A model generated the notes under the pieces. The model was not told the origin of the DNA. It worked only from the letters and a program-made list of their open reading frames with translations, and ran no database searches. Below are positions 54,783-64,000 of a stretch of DNA of 64,000 nucleotides, piece after piece. Within the stretch, counting starts at the first letter, position 1. Each line of letters opens with the position of its first letter. Made by a program: the position numbers and the translations under genes. The stretch is from Choricystis sp. odSpoLacu1. Its lineage: Eukaryota; Chlorophyta; Trebouxiophyceae. The DNA lies in NCBI GenBank assembly GCA_958009055.1, contig OY253653.1, forward strand, positions 930,001 through 994,000. The letters are read 5' to 3'.

Positions 54783-55475
54783 CTACTTCTCTTTCTTGGG
54801 CAGCGCCACCTCGTAGTACTTTCCAGAAATTTGGGCATAGGGAGAGTAGCTCAAAAGCCACGCGCGCCCTTTCTTGTCGATGCGCCCACCGCCCTCTTTC
54901 ACCGCGGTCGCCAGCTTGCGCATTTCTTCCAGGACGACGCCCTGGGTGGCGAGCCCCCCCGTCCAGTTGGCCACATAGAACGTTTCCTTGGGGAAGTGCT
55001 TCACTTTGACCTCATCGACCGTCGCGTCGGGCGCGTCCCGTCCGCGCTCCCCCACCCACATCGCCACCACGTAGTCGCACACCACGTCCGCCCCCTCCAC
55101 CTCAAACCCGATGGCCAGGGGGGCGGTGGCGTCCATGGTTTTGCCGGCTTCATTGTTGCCGCGAAAGTAGGAGGAGAGGCGGGCATACCCGCGCGCGCCC
55201 GCCGTCTCCACGCGCGCCGCGTCGGGCAGGGCCGTCGTCACCCACAGGCCAGAGGCGTACACGCGCTCCGTGTAGTTGGACGGGTGCTTGTGGTGGGACA
55301 CGTCTGTGTAGGGGGGGCAGCGCGCCGCGATGCCGGCGACGGGGCAGCCGCCCGTGTCGTCGTTGTCGGTGGCGGCCGCGCGGTGGCGCTGCGCCGGCCA
55401 CGCCAGGGGCGGGAACAAGGGCAAGGCCGAGGCCACGGCCAGCAGGCCGAAAAGCAGCAGGGTGGGGCGCAGCAT
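54783..55475 (-). CDS. SOUL-family haem-binding-like protein, secreted or lumenal
   Basis: 231 residues in one exon. It starts with a clear signal peptide (MLRPTLLLFGLLAVASA). The SOUL fold is suggested by RVYASGLWVTTALPDA, ARLSSYFRGNNEAGKTMDAT, IGFEVEGADVVCDYVVAMWV, KETFYVANWTGGLATQGVVL and YAQISGKYYEVALPKKEK, the usual order of strands and the two-fold repeat. SOUL proteins bind haem or other tetrapyrroles and occur in cytosol, plastid and secreted forms; this one has an endomembrane signal. The ligand is not proven. Confidence 0.75.
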   Translation of the reverse strand: MLRPTLLLFGLLAVASALPLFPPLAWPAQRHRAAATDNDDTGGCPVAGIAARCPPYTDVSHHKHPSNYTERVYASGLWVTTALPDAARVETAGARGYARLSSYFRGNNEAGKTMDATAPLAIGFEVEGADVVCDYVVAMWVGERGRDAPDATVDEVKVKHFPKETFYVANWTGGLATQGVVLEEMRKLATAVKEGGGRIDKKGRAWLLSYSPYAQISGKYYEVALPKKEK

Positions 55476-55692
55476 GGTGAGAGGGAGGTCGGGTGGCTTT
55501 TTGTGATGAGTCGGCAACGATTTTTTTCTGCGCGGTGTGTTTTACTTCCCTCCGCTCTCTCTTTTTCTTTCACTAGCGTCCGACCACACAAAAAACATAG
55601 ACTTCAGTTCACATTGTTGAGCCCCCCACACAGACGAAAACCAAGCCCCACCAGCACGCTCTCCCCCTAAAAACACACACACTCTCTCTCTC

Positions 55693-57281
55693 TCACGCAT
55701 CACCCAACCCACACGCGCGCGAAACGTCCACCAACGCCGCCTCCGCGTCTCCACCCGCCACCAGCTCCGCCCGCGCGGCCAGTGCCTGCCGCACCACCGC
55801 CTCCAGCGCGGAGGCGGGGGGCAGGCCTGCCGCTGACCGCAGGCAGGCGTCCAGATCGGCGGCGACCGCGGCTGCCGCCCCCGCCGACAGCAACCCTCCC
55901 GCGGGCGACGCGGATGGATCAGTGTACGCCAACAGAGACAGAGCGTCTGCCAGGGCATCCACTGCAGCCTCCCCGCCCGCCGCCACCGCGCGCGCCCGGG
56001 TGAGGCGCGCCGCGCCGTGCGCCATCGCGCCATCATCATCCCGCGCGCGCACCAACTCCACAAACGCGCGCACATCCAGCGCAAAGTCGAGGGCGGGGGT
56101 GGCGGCGATGGCGCCCGGGGCCGCGGCCTCGGCGGCGGACCGGGCGGCGGGGATGTCGCCGCGCACGACGGCCGCGCGCGCGGCCGCGCGCGCGGACGCG
56201 GCGCGCGCCGCGTCGGGGGGCGCATCGTCATCGTCATCGTCATCAATCCCCGCGCCTCCCGCACACCCGTTGGGAAAGGAGTCCGCCGCCAGGGCGGCCG
56301 CCGCCCGCCTGGCCCCCACGTGGCGCAGGTGGTCGAGCGCGAGGCGGGCAGCGACCGACGCCGCGACTTTGGTGGTGGTGCTCGTGCCGCCCCCACCATC
56401 CCGTTTTGCACCCGCCGCCACGGCGCGCGCAGTCGCACGGTCACACGCGTCAGCCAGCAGGGCGGTGGCATCCACGGAGAAGGGGGGGGTGAGCGTCGCA
56501 ATGATTTCTTCGCCAGGGGTGCGCAGACCGACGCACGGGTAGAGCCGCGCCTCAGTCACCCTCTCAAACGCCACCCCCAGGTCCACCCCATTCTTGGTGA
56601 ACGATATAGTGCCTTCAGCCCGGTTGAGCAGCAACCCAATGACGTCGCCCGCGCCGTAGCGCGGGCCGTAGGGGCGCCCCGTGCCGGACCCGCGGAACGC
56701 GTGGCCGTCGTCGCCGTGGTAGCCGTACGAGTGGGCGTCCCAGCCGGGGAGGCGGTCCAGCTTGACATCGGGGCCGGCGAAGCCGACGCCTGGGGAGGTG
56801 TGGGGTGGGGAGGGAGGCGTGGTTGGGTGGGTGGGGGGTTGGGGGAAGGCGCCGACGCCAGCGCGGCGCGCCCCATTGTGCCAGCTCTCTCCCCAGCGCC
56901 CTCGCCCGTTCCCCACCTCCCGCCTCACACGCACGCGCCCGCACAGCAGCCCCACTTTCACCGCCCCGCCTACCCCACAGCCGGGGTCCGCGGCGGCAGC
57001 CAAGTGTGCGCTGTCACTTTTCCATTCCCCAATTTCACTCACTCACCAATAAACCCGTCCCTCCCCGTCGACACCACCGTCACCTCCCAGTAGAACACGC
57101 CCACGGTCTCCGGCACAGGCGCGTCCGTGCGCACGGAGGCGGCGTCCTTGTCGGAGGCACCCGGGCCGACATAACGCACGCGCGGGCCGTCGACGTCGAG
57201 GAAGCGCGCGTTGCCGCGGGGGCCGAGGAGGGAGGTGGACCGTTCCCAAGTGGTGGGGGGGCGGGGTGTGGATGATGCCAT
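55693..57281 (-). CDS. RanBPM-like SPRY/LisH-CTLH protein (GID/CTLH complex)
   Basis: Exons 57281-57047 and 56789-55693 give about 443 residues. The SPRY domain spans the junction: FYWEVTVVSTGRDGFIGVGF, GWDAHSYGYHGDDGHAFRGS, YGPRYGAGDVIGLLLNRAEG, TISFTKNGVDLGVAFERV. A helical LisH/CTLH part begins near LALDHLRHVGARRAAAAL, with FALDVRAFVELVRARDD as the CTLH helix, then CRA-like helices to the end. RanBP9/10 and yeast Gid1 share this layout and scaffold an E3 ubiquitin ligase. An Asp-rich loop sits between the domains. Confidence 0.82.
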
Positions 57282-57514
57282 GGTGGTTTGTGCTGTGCTG
57301 TCCACACCGAGGTGGCCAGCTGAAACGAAACAAGGAAAGTGAAGTCGGCTCTCTTCTCTCGACACTCTTCATCTTCTTAGGCATTTCACTTCCTTTCTCT
57401 CTCCCGCCCCGCGTGTGTCGTGTTGGCCGCCTTGTGGGCGTGGTGCGCTGGCCCCTGGACCCTGACAAGCCTCCTGCGGTCACACGCACACACACACACA
57501 CACACACACACCCA

Positions 57515-60500
57515 ATGACGACCCCCGGCCGCGGCCCCCCCGTCCTGCCCTCCGCACCCGCCCTCCCCCTCGACCCGGATGCGTGGGCCGCCGGCCCGGC
57601 CGCCGCCCTCACCGCCCAAGGCGGCACGTGGGCCGACTTTGGGGCGGTGCTGCTGACGCCTCCCGCGGCGTGGACGCCGCCCCCACCCCCCGACCCGGCC
57701 ACGACTCGCGTCTCCCCCGTCCACCAGCCGACACACGCGCTCGGCGCCCCCGCCTGCGACGACCCTCCGCCCGACGACGCTGCCTTTGCAGCCGACTTTG
57801 CCCGGTTCTGTGAGGCGACGGGGCACCCGCCCCCCAAAGCCGCTTTTGTGGTCGCAGGCGTGCCCGTCCTTCTCGCCCGCCTGCACGCCGCCCTGGCGAG
57901 GCGGGGTGGCTACGACGCGGTGTGCGAGGCGCGGGCGTGGCGCGCGGTGGTGGACGCGCTGGAGGTGAGAGAAGGAGAGAGGGGGAGAAGGGTGGGTGGT
58001 CCCTCTCGGACCGCGTCGCGCGAGGGCAGGCCACCCCACCACAAAACGTCTCCCCACCACCACCACCCACTCCACTCCAGCTCGAGGACAAGGCCGGCGC
58101 CACAGCCTACTCCCTTCGTCAGACCTACATGAAGCACGTGCACCCGTACGTGGCCTGGGCGGCTGAGAGTGGTGGCGCGGGCGCGGCCGGCGTCGCGGCG
58201 CGCGCGGCTGGCGCGGCCGCCGCGCAGGCGAGGCTCGACACCTTTCTGGCGGCGGTGGAGTCGGCAGCGCCTCCAGCCCAGGAGGCTGACGCGTCCAAGT
58301 CGCGCCGTGGGGGTGGTGGATCGTCCTCCCGCCGCCGGTCTGGCGCGCCCTCCACCACCGCGTCCGGCTTTCGCCGCGCCCCCGCCACCGAGGACGACGC
58401 GATCCACGCCCTCACCTGCACCCGGTGCCACTCGGGCCACGCGGACGCCGCCATGGTGCTGTGCGATGGGGAGGGGTGTGAGGCGGGCTACCACACGTTT
58501 TGCTTGACGCCGCCGCTGCCCGGGATACCCGAGGGAGACTGGCTCTGCCCGTGCTGCGCACCCCCCGCCTCCACCACTCCCACCCTGTCCCTGGCCGACT
58601 TTCACGCGGCGGACGCGGACGCGCGCCCCCGCGTCCTGGGCACCGCCACGCTGGCGGGGGGGGGAGGGGCGGGCGACGGTGAGGTGGAGGCCATTTTTTG
58701 GGAGGTGGTAGAGAGCGGCGATCGGCCCGCCGACACGCTGGCCGCGCTGGGAGGGGAGGTGCCGCAGTCTGCGACATGTTCCACCGACCAGGCGCCGTGT
58801 CCCTGGCTGCCTCGCCACCTGGCGGCCGACCCGGGCAACGCGCTGCGGCACGCGCCCGTGCGCGCGGGGCCGCCGGGAGCGACGCGCGCAGCACTTGACG
58901 CCGGCATCACGTTCACCGCGTCCCCCTGGGCGCCGCCTCCACTGCCGAGGGCTGCTTCCCTGCACTACCATGCCGCGGGGGCGCCGATCCGGTGGTACGT
59001 GGTGCCGGCAGCGGCGGCCAAAGCTTATTTAAACGCTGTCGCGGCTGCCGCAGCGGATGCAGGCGGCCGCCGCCCGTCCATGCTGCCCCCCCGTGCCCTG
59101 CAGGCGGCGGGCGTGCCCGTGTACGCTCTGACCCAGACCCCCGTCAGCGTCGTGCTGGTGCTTCCGGGCGCGGTGGCGGCGGCAGTGCACTTGGGACCGA
59201 CTGTGGGTGAGCGCGGCGCGCTGGCGACAGCGGCGGGGCTGGCCGACGCCCTGGCGCCGCGGGCAGCGCCCCTATGGACCGACACAACCTCCCCACCCGC
59301 CCTGCCCCTGGACGCGCTGCTGCTGGGGGCGGCGCGGAATGCAGGCCTCCCGCCCGCCGCCGCGCGCGCGGTTGCGCGTGCGCTGCGCCCTCTGGCCGCC
59401 GATGAGTCAGGCGGCCGCCTGGCCGCGTGGGCGGCGGGCGTGACGCGCGTGGAGCGGGAGGCGGTGGACGCGGCGACCGGCCCCCCCTGCACACACTGCG
59501 GGGGCGCTGCCTGGTCGTCGCGCGTCGAGTGTGGCGGCTGCGGGCGCTGCACGTGCGGCCGGTGCGCCCGCGTACGAGGGCCTCTGGCTTGTGGGTGCGC
59601 CCCCAAGAGCGCGCGCCTGGTGTGGCGTGTTTCGGTGGCGAACCTGGAGGGCGCGCTGGGAGAGTTGGAGGGGAGGGTGGGGGCGGTGAGCGACGCCGAC
59701 GCCGACGCCACCGACGCACCCCCTCCTCCGCCCCCGCCGCCTCCTGCGACCGCTCCCAACGGAACCACCTCGGACGCCACCAAACCGCCCCGCGCCCCGT
59801 CCCCGCTCCCCGACGCCGGGCGCAAGCGCGCCCGCCCATCGCGCGCGGCCGCTGCAGCCGCCGCCAAACGCATCGCCGCCACCGCCGACGTACGGCCTGC
59901 TCCTGCCACACCACCGCCACCACACGGAGCTGCTTTCTCCCCCCCCCTGGACGACTCGGACGTGGACGCCGACGCGTTGGACGGGTTCACTGCTCTCGCC
60001 TCGCTTGGCGGGTCATCGGCCGCGGGCGGCGCCGACGCGCTGGCCGACACGGCGGCCGCGCCGCCGCCCTCGGTGGATGAGGGGGCTGTGCTGGCGGCGC
60101 TGATGGCGGAGCGGGATGCCTGGTTGGCGGATGTGGAGGCGGCCACCGGGGCGCGCGCGGCGGCGCCGCGCCGCGCGACGGTCGACGCTCTGCGCGCCGC
60201 TGGCGCACGCGTCGCCTGGGCGCCCGCCGCCGTCGCCGACGACCGGATGACGACCACGCTGACGTCATTGGATGATGCAGCCGAGTGGGATGACGAGGTG
60301 ACCGCCCTGGCGGCGGCTCCCCGCCCCGATGCGGCCGCCGTGGCGGCCGTGTGCGCGCGTGTCGACGCCGCTGGCGGCCGCCCCCCCGTCGCCACCCCCG
60401 CCCTGGACACGCTGCGCGCTGCTGCTGCCGAGTCATCGGCCTGGCGACAGCGCGCGGCTGGACTGGAGGCAGGGGTGGCGCCCACGCTGCAAGCACTGGA

Positions 60501-63500
60501 GGAGGCGGTGGCCGCGGGGAGGCGCCTCACGCTCGCAGAGCCTGGGGTCGACGCCATGGAAGCGAGAACGGCCGCTGCGCGTGCAGCATCCTCCCGGTTG
60601 GCCGCCTTGCTGGACGTGCCGGCGGAGCAGGAGGAGGAGGAAGAGGAGAAGGGTGGCGACGCCGGCGACTGCACGTCGCCGCCGCCTCCACCCACCCGGC
60701 GCGCCTCCAAACGCCGCCGCGCCAGCGATGCCGGCACCACGGACGGCGACGCCGAGTCAGAGGGCGGCGACGATGGCGCTGCCGACGGCGACGGCGACGC
60801 CCCCGCCGCCAGCGACGACGACGACAACGACGCGCCTCTGCGTGGCGCCGACGTGCGGCCGCCCGCGGCCGACCTGGCCGCCGCCCTGGCCGCCGCGGAC
60901 GCGGTTGGCGTGGCCCTGCCGGAGGCGGACGCAGCACGGGCCGCCCTGGCGACTGCGGTGACCGTCGCTGATCGCGTCGCGGCTGCAGCCACGGCGCGCG
61001 TGCCGCGCGCCGACGCGGCCACACTCCTTGCCGACATCGACGCCCTGCCCGTGCGCACGCCTGGCGCGCCCGCCCTGCGGGCTGCAGCCGCCCGCGCAGC
61101 AGCGTGGGATGAAGCGGCGGCCGCGTTGACGGTGTCGTCCAAGACGCCGCTGCGGGCGCTCCGTGCAGCAGCTGCGACCGCGGCCGCGCTGCGCGTCGCG
61201 CCAGACCACGAAGACGCCCTCGCCACCGAGGTGCGCCGCCGGGAGTGGGTGGAGGGAGCGCGCAAGCTGCTGGCTGCGAGGCCACCCGTGGCGTCGTTGG
61301 TGGAGTTGTTGGCGGGCGCGGAGGCGGCAGCCGCGGGCGACAGCGCGCACGCGGCGACCGCGCGCGAGCGGATGACCCGCTGCGTCGAGTGGAGCGCGCG
61401 CGCGGCGCCCGTGGCCGCGTCCATCGCGGCTGCAGCAGCTGGAGCGGGTCCCCGCGTCCCTTTGGCCGATGTGCAGACGCTGTCCGAGGCTGCGGGGGAG
61501 GCAGGGGCCGAGCCAGAGGGGGAGGCAGAGCTGGATGCATTCCTTGCCGACGCGGTCGACGTCGAAGAAAAGGCAGCTGCTGCCCTCGCACGGCGGCGGG
61601 GCGATCCCGATGCCGAGCCGCCTCTGTTGTCCGATGTGCAGGCCCTGGCCGACCGCACCTCCCGCTTCGGCATCGAGGTGCCGTCCGCGGGCGAGCTGGC
61701 CGAGGCGGCGCGCGCGGCCGCGGACTGGCAAGCATCCGCCCCTGCCCGCGTCGCGGCCGCGACCGCGGCTGGCGATGACGCGTCCCTGGACGCGCTGGCG
61801 GCTGAAGCCGTGGCCCTGGGGGTGGCCACCCCCGCCGCGGCAACCCTGGCGGGCAGGGCGGCGGCAGCCGCGTGGGCACACGACGTGCGAACCGCGCTGA
61901 GCGACGCGGCTGCCACCAAACCCAGCCGCGCCGCGCTGGCCGCCCTGGCAGACCGGGGCGCCGCCCTGGGGGACGCTGCGGATGGCGACGCGGCCGCCCG
62001 CCTGGCCGCCGCCATCGCCGCCCTGGACGCGTGGACGGAGCGTGCAGCCGCGTGTGTGCCGCCAGACATCTCGTCCGCCCTGGCGGCCGCGACGGCCGAC
62101 GCGCGCCGCGCCCTCGACCCGTCCTCCGCCACCGCCCCTCGCCGCGACGACAGGCACTGCGTGTGTCGCACTCGGGAGACGGCCGGCGATGGCCCCATGG
62201 TGGCGTGCGACGGGTGTGGGGGGTGGTATCACGCGGCATGTGTGTCCGCGGCGCCCGCCGATCTGGCTGCCGACACGTGGACGTGCCCCCTGTGCGCGTC
62301 CTGCGCGAGTGGCGGCGTGCCGACGTCCGTGCCAGCTCCAGCGGGGGGCAGGGCGGCGGCTGATGGTGGTGGGGCGCCAGTGTTTGACGAGGGTGCAGCC
62401 GCAGCGCTCTCTGCCGAGCGGGCCGCTCTCCCCGCCATCCCCGACGGCAGGGACGCGCTGGACAACGTGCTACAGGAGGCCGCAACCTGGCGTGACACGG
62501 TGGACGGCGCGCTGGCCGCGGACGACGCGGCGGCCGGGGAGGACGGGTCTGACGACGCCCGTCTCCCCGCGTGCTGCCTCTCTGCGCTCGCCAAGGCGGC
62601 CGCCGCCGCCCCCCTGGCCGGCGCCTCCGCCCGCGCCGCCACCGCGCTGGCCGCACTGGCCGCCTCCCACGCGGTCGCCGCCATCGAGGCCGCCATGGCG
62701 CGCGACGGCGACGGCGATGGTAGTGACAGCGAGGAGGACGACGACGACGACGCGGGGTCGCGCGCACGCGCGCGCGCCGCGCGCCGCGAAGCCGAAACCT
62801 TTGCCTCCGCCGTCGCCCGCGCCGACAGTGCCGCAGCAGCAGCAGCAGCCGCAGGCCTGCACGCCACATCAACCGCCCTGGCGGCCTCCTCCGCTCGCGC
62901 CCGCGTGGCGGGTGCTTGGCTGGCCGCCGCGCGCGCCGTGACGACAGCGCTCGGCGCGGTCGCGCGCGCGGGCCGGTCCCCCGTCGACGCGGCCGCCCTG
63001 ACCGCCGTCGCGGCCGCTCTGGCGGACGCGGCGCCGGCGCCTCCTGCCCGCCCCGCCGCAGCTGAGGCAGTGGGGGAGGCCCTGGCGGAGGCGGCGGCCA
63101 CGTACTGTGTGTGCCGGGGGCTCTTCCACCCGGCGCGCGCGATGGTGGCGTGCGACACCTGCGGCACGTGGTGCCACGCCGACTGCGTGGGCAAGACGGT
63201 GGACGGTGACGACAGTGGCGACGATGACGGCGACGATGGCGAGTGGGTGTGCCCCGTGTGCACAGTCAAGGGAGGCGGCACGTACGCGCCGCCCCTCCCC
63301 CCCGCGGTCGCGGCTGCCCTCGCCGCCACCCCCTCCTACGACGCCCTGCCGCCTCCGCCGCCTCCTACAGACCAGCAAGTGGCTGCCCATGGCGCCGCTG
63401 CCGATGCGGCCGCCGCGGGAGCGCTGGACGCGGCGGCCGCGGTGCTGCGGTTGGCGGCGGGCGGGGGCGGGGGCAGCGGCGCGGCACCGCCCGCGCCACC

Positions 63501-63615
63501 CGCCGACGAGGGCGCAGACGATGTCGTCGACTTTGACATGGAGGATCTGGCGGGCGACGATGGAGGCGGCGGCAGCGATGACGATGTGGCGCTGGCGGTC
63601 CCGGCGGACGAGTGA
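57515..63615 (+). CDS. KDM5/JARID1-like chromatin protein with degenerate JmjC domain
   Basis: Exons 57515-57964 and 58081-63615 give about 1994 residues. The order is the KDM5 one: JmjN-like start (LPLDPDAW...LLTPPAAWTPP, about 15-60), ARID (AFAADFARFCEATGHPPPKA to YMKHVHPYV, about 85-175), PHD1 (CTRCHSGHADAAMVLCDG, about 262-309), JmjC remnant (about 426-545), C5HC2 finger (CTHCGGAAWSSRVECGGCGR, about 620-660), a long PLU-1-like helical region, PHD2 (about 1509-1559) and PHD3 (about 1825-1879). In the JmjC part the HxE iron ligands (WHIED in KDM5) are replaced by Ser-Pro-Trp-Ala-Pro, so demethylase activity is unlikely. The finger modules are intact, so it probably reads chromatin. Confidence 0.82.
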
Positions 63616-63910
63616 TCTGTGTGTGTTTGATCTTTTTTGGGTGGGTGGTTGTGGGAACGAGGCGCGCGCCTGTCCCCACACACAACCCTCACCCCTATGT
63701 TGTCCTATGTTTTTGCACTGTTTTTTGTTGGGCTGGCGGCGTTTGGCTTAGAAAAGGGAGAGAAGAGGGGAGATCGTTTTGTGTTGTTGTCATTCAGCAT
63801 TTTTCTTTTGGTTCACACACGCACCCTCCCCCACGCAGAGCAGACAATACAAACACCCGAGAAAAAACTAGCAAGCCAGATAGAACAGAGCACGAAAGAA
63901 AAACACACAC

Positions 63911-64000
63911 TCACGTGCCAGCGTCGTCGGCCGCTGCCGGCGTCTCTGCCGCCGCCTCGCCTGCGTCCCCATCACCCTCCTCCTCTTCACCTTCCTCCTC
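63911..64000 (-). CDS. Acidic C-terminal end (or internal exon) of an unidentified gene
   Basis: On the minus strand the frame reads EEEGEEEEGDGDAGEAAAET and ends PAAADDAGT before TGA at 63913-63911. The same bases (GGCAC|GTGAGTG) form a consensus splice donor for this genome, so it could be an exon end instead. The gene continues beyond the right edge. An acidic tail alone does not identify the protein. Confidence 0.45.
   Translation of the reverse strand, partial: EEEGEEEEGDGDAGEAAAETPAAADDAGT

Noticed and set aside
59025..62198. Very long minus-strand open frame (over 1000 codons) opposite the KDM5-like gene
   Set aside because: It is the antisense shadow of a GC-rich gene with Ala-rich codons; its translation is Ala/Ser/Arg low complexity with no domain, while the plus strand has PHD, ARID and C5HC2 motifs.
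1..64000. tRNA, rRNA, bacterial operons with ribosome binding sites, or viral genes
   Set aside because: No tRNA clover-leaf or rRNA stretch was recognised; introns and targeting leaders show nuclear eukaryotic genes; no capsid, polymerase or integrase gene was seen.

Overview
This window is nuclear DNA from a small-genome photosynthetic eukaryote, most likely a green alga (Viridiplantae). It is very GC-rich and densely packed, with about 34 genes in 64 kb. Genes carry short spliceosomal introns, nearly all opening with GTGAG or a close variant and ending in AG after a CA- or C-rich stretch. The plastid lineage is shown by a ClpR4-type inactive Clp subunit, plastid ribosomal L1, a DiT1 2-oxoglutarate/malate translocator, an LTO1-type VKOR-thioredoxin fusion, a plastid-type UMP kinase and IspD of the MEP pathway. 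ARP7 and a LAZ1/DUF300 protein point the same way. The species cannot be named from the sequence; a prasinophyte-like or prasinodermophyte picoalga is a guess from composition and gene density.

Layout. 1-11 kb: PEX10 (cut by the left edge), CLPR4, a monoacylglycerol-lipase-like hydrolase, beta-MPP, an SDN-like exonuclease, LAZ1-like protein, RPL1. 11-21 kb: HGH1, a GLTSCR1-domain protein, a SNAPC4-like Myb protein, a telobox Myb protein, a short patch of relic exons, DiT1, and a ZFWD-like WD40 protein without its zinc finger. 21-33 kb: a mitochondrial PDE12-like plus YrdC fusion, LTO1, an MFS carrier, ARP7, a cytochrome b5-front-end desaturase, a saccharopine-dehydrogenase-like oxidoreductase, one unknown. 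33-47 kb: CTNNBL1 with a TG-rich intron, GFAT with a GC-AG intron, UMP kinase, SF3B1, a KEA antiporter. 48-64 kb: a BED-finger/hAT-derived protein, IspD hosting a probable U24-like C/D snoRNA, a SAP plus membrane-helix protein, a LIN37-like protein, a plastid protein of unknown function, a SOUL protein, a RanBPM-like protein, a KDM5-like protein with a degenerate JmjC domain, and the end of one more gene.

The genes do not form an operon. Neighbours alternate in strand and mix housekeeping functions: organelle gene expression and import (RPL1, MPP, PDE12/YrdC, Clp), splicing (SF3B1, CTNNBL1) and chromatin (ARP7, GLTSCR1-like, KDM5-like, LIN37-like).

Caveat. Eight reading-frame breaks lie in runs of G or C, or in a GC repeat, inside otherwise conserved genes. 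Each is repaired by removing one base (seven sites) or one GC unit (one site). Assembly or base-calling errors are the simplest explanation, and those CDS entries should be read as one gene across the breaks. No database search or splice-site program was run; every family call rests on motif recognition.
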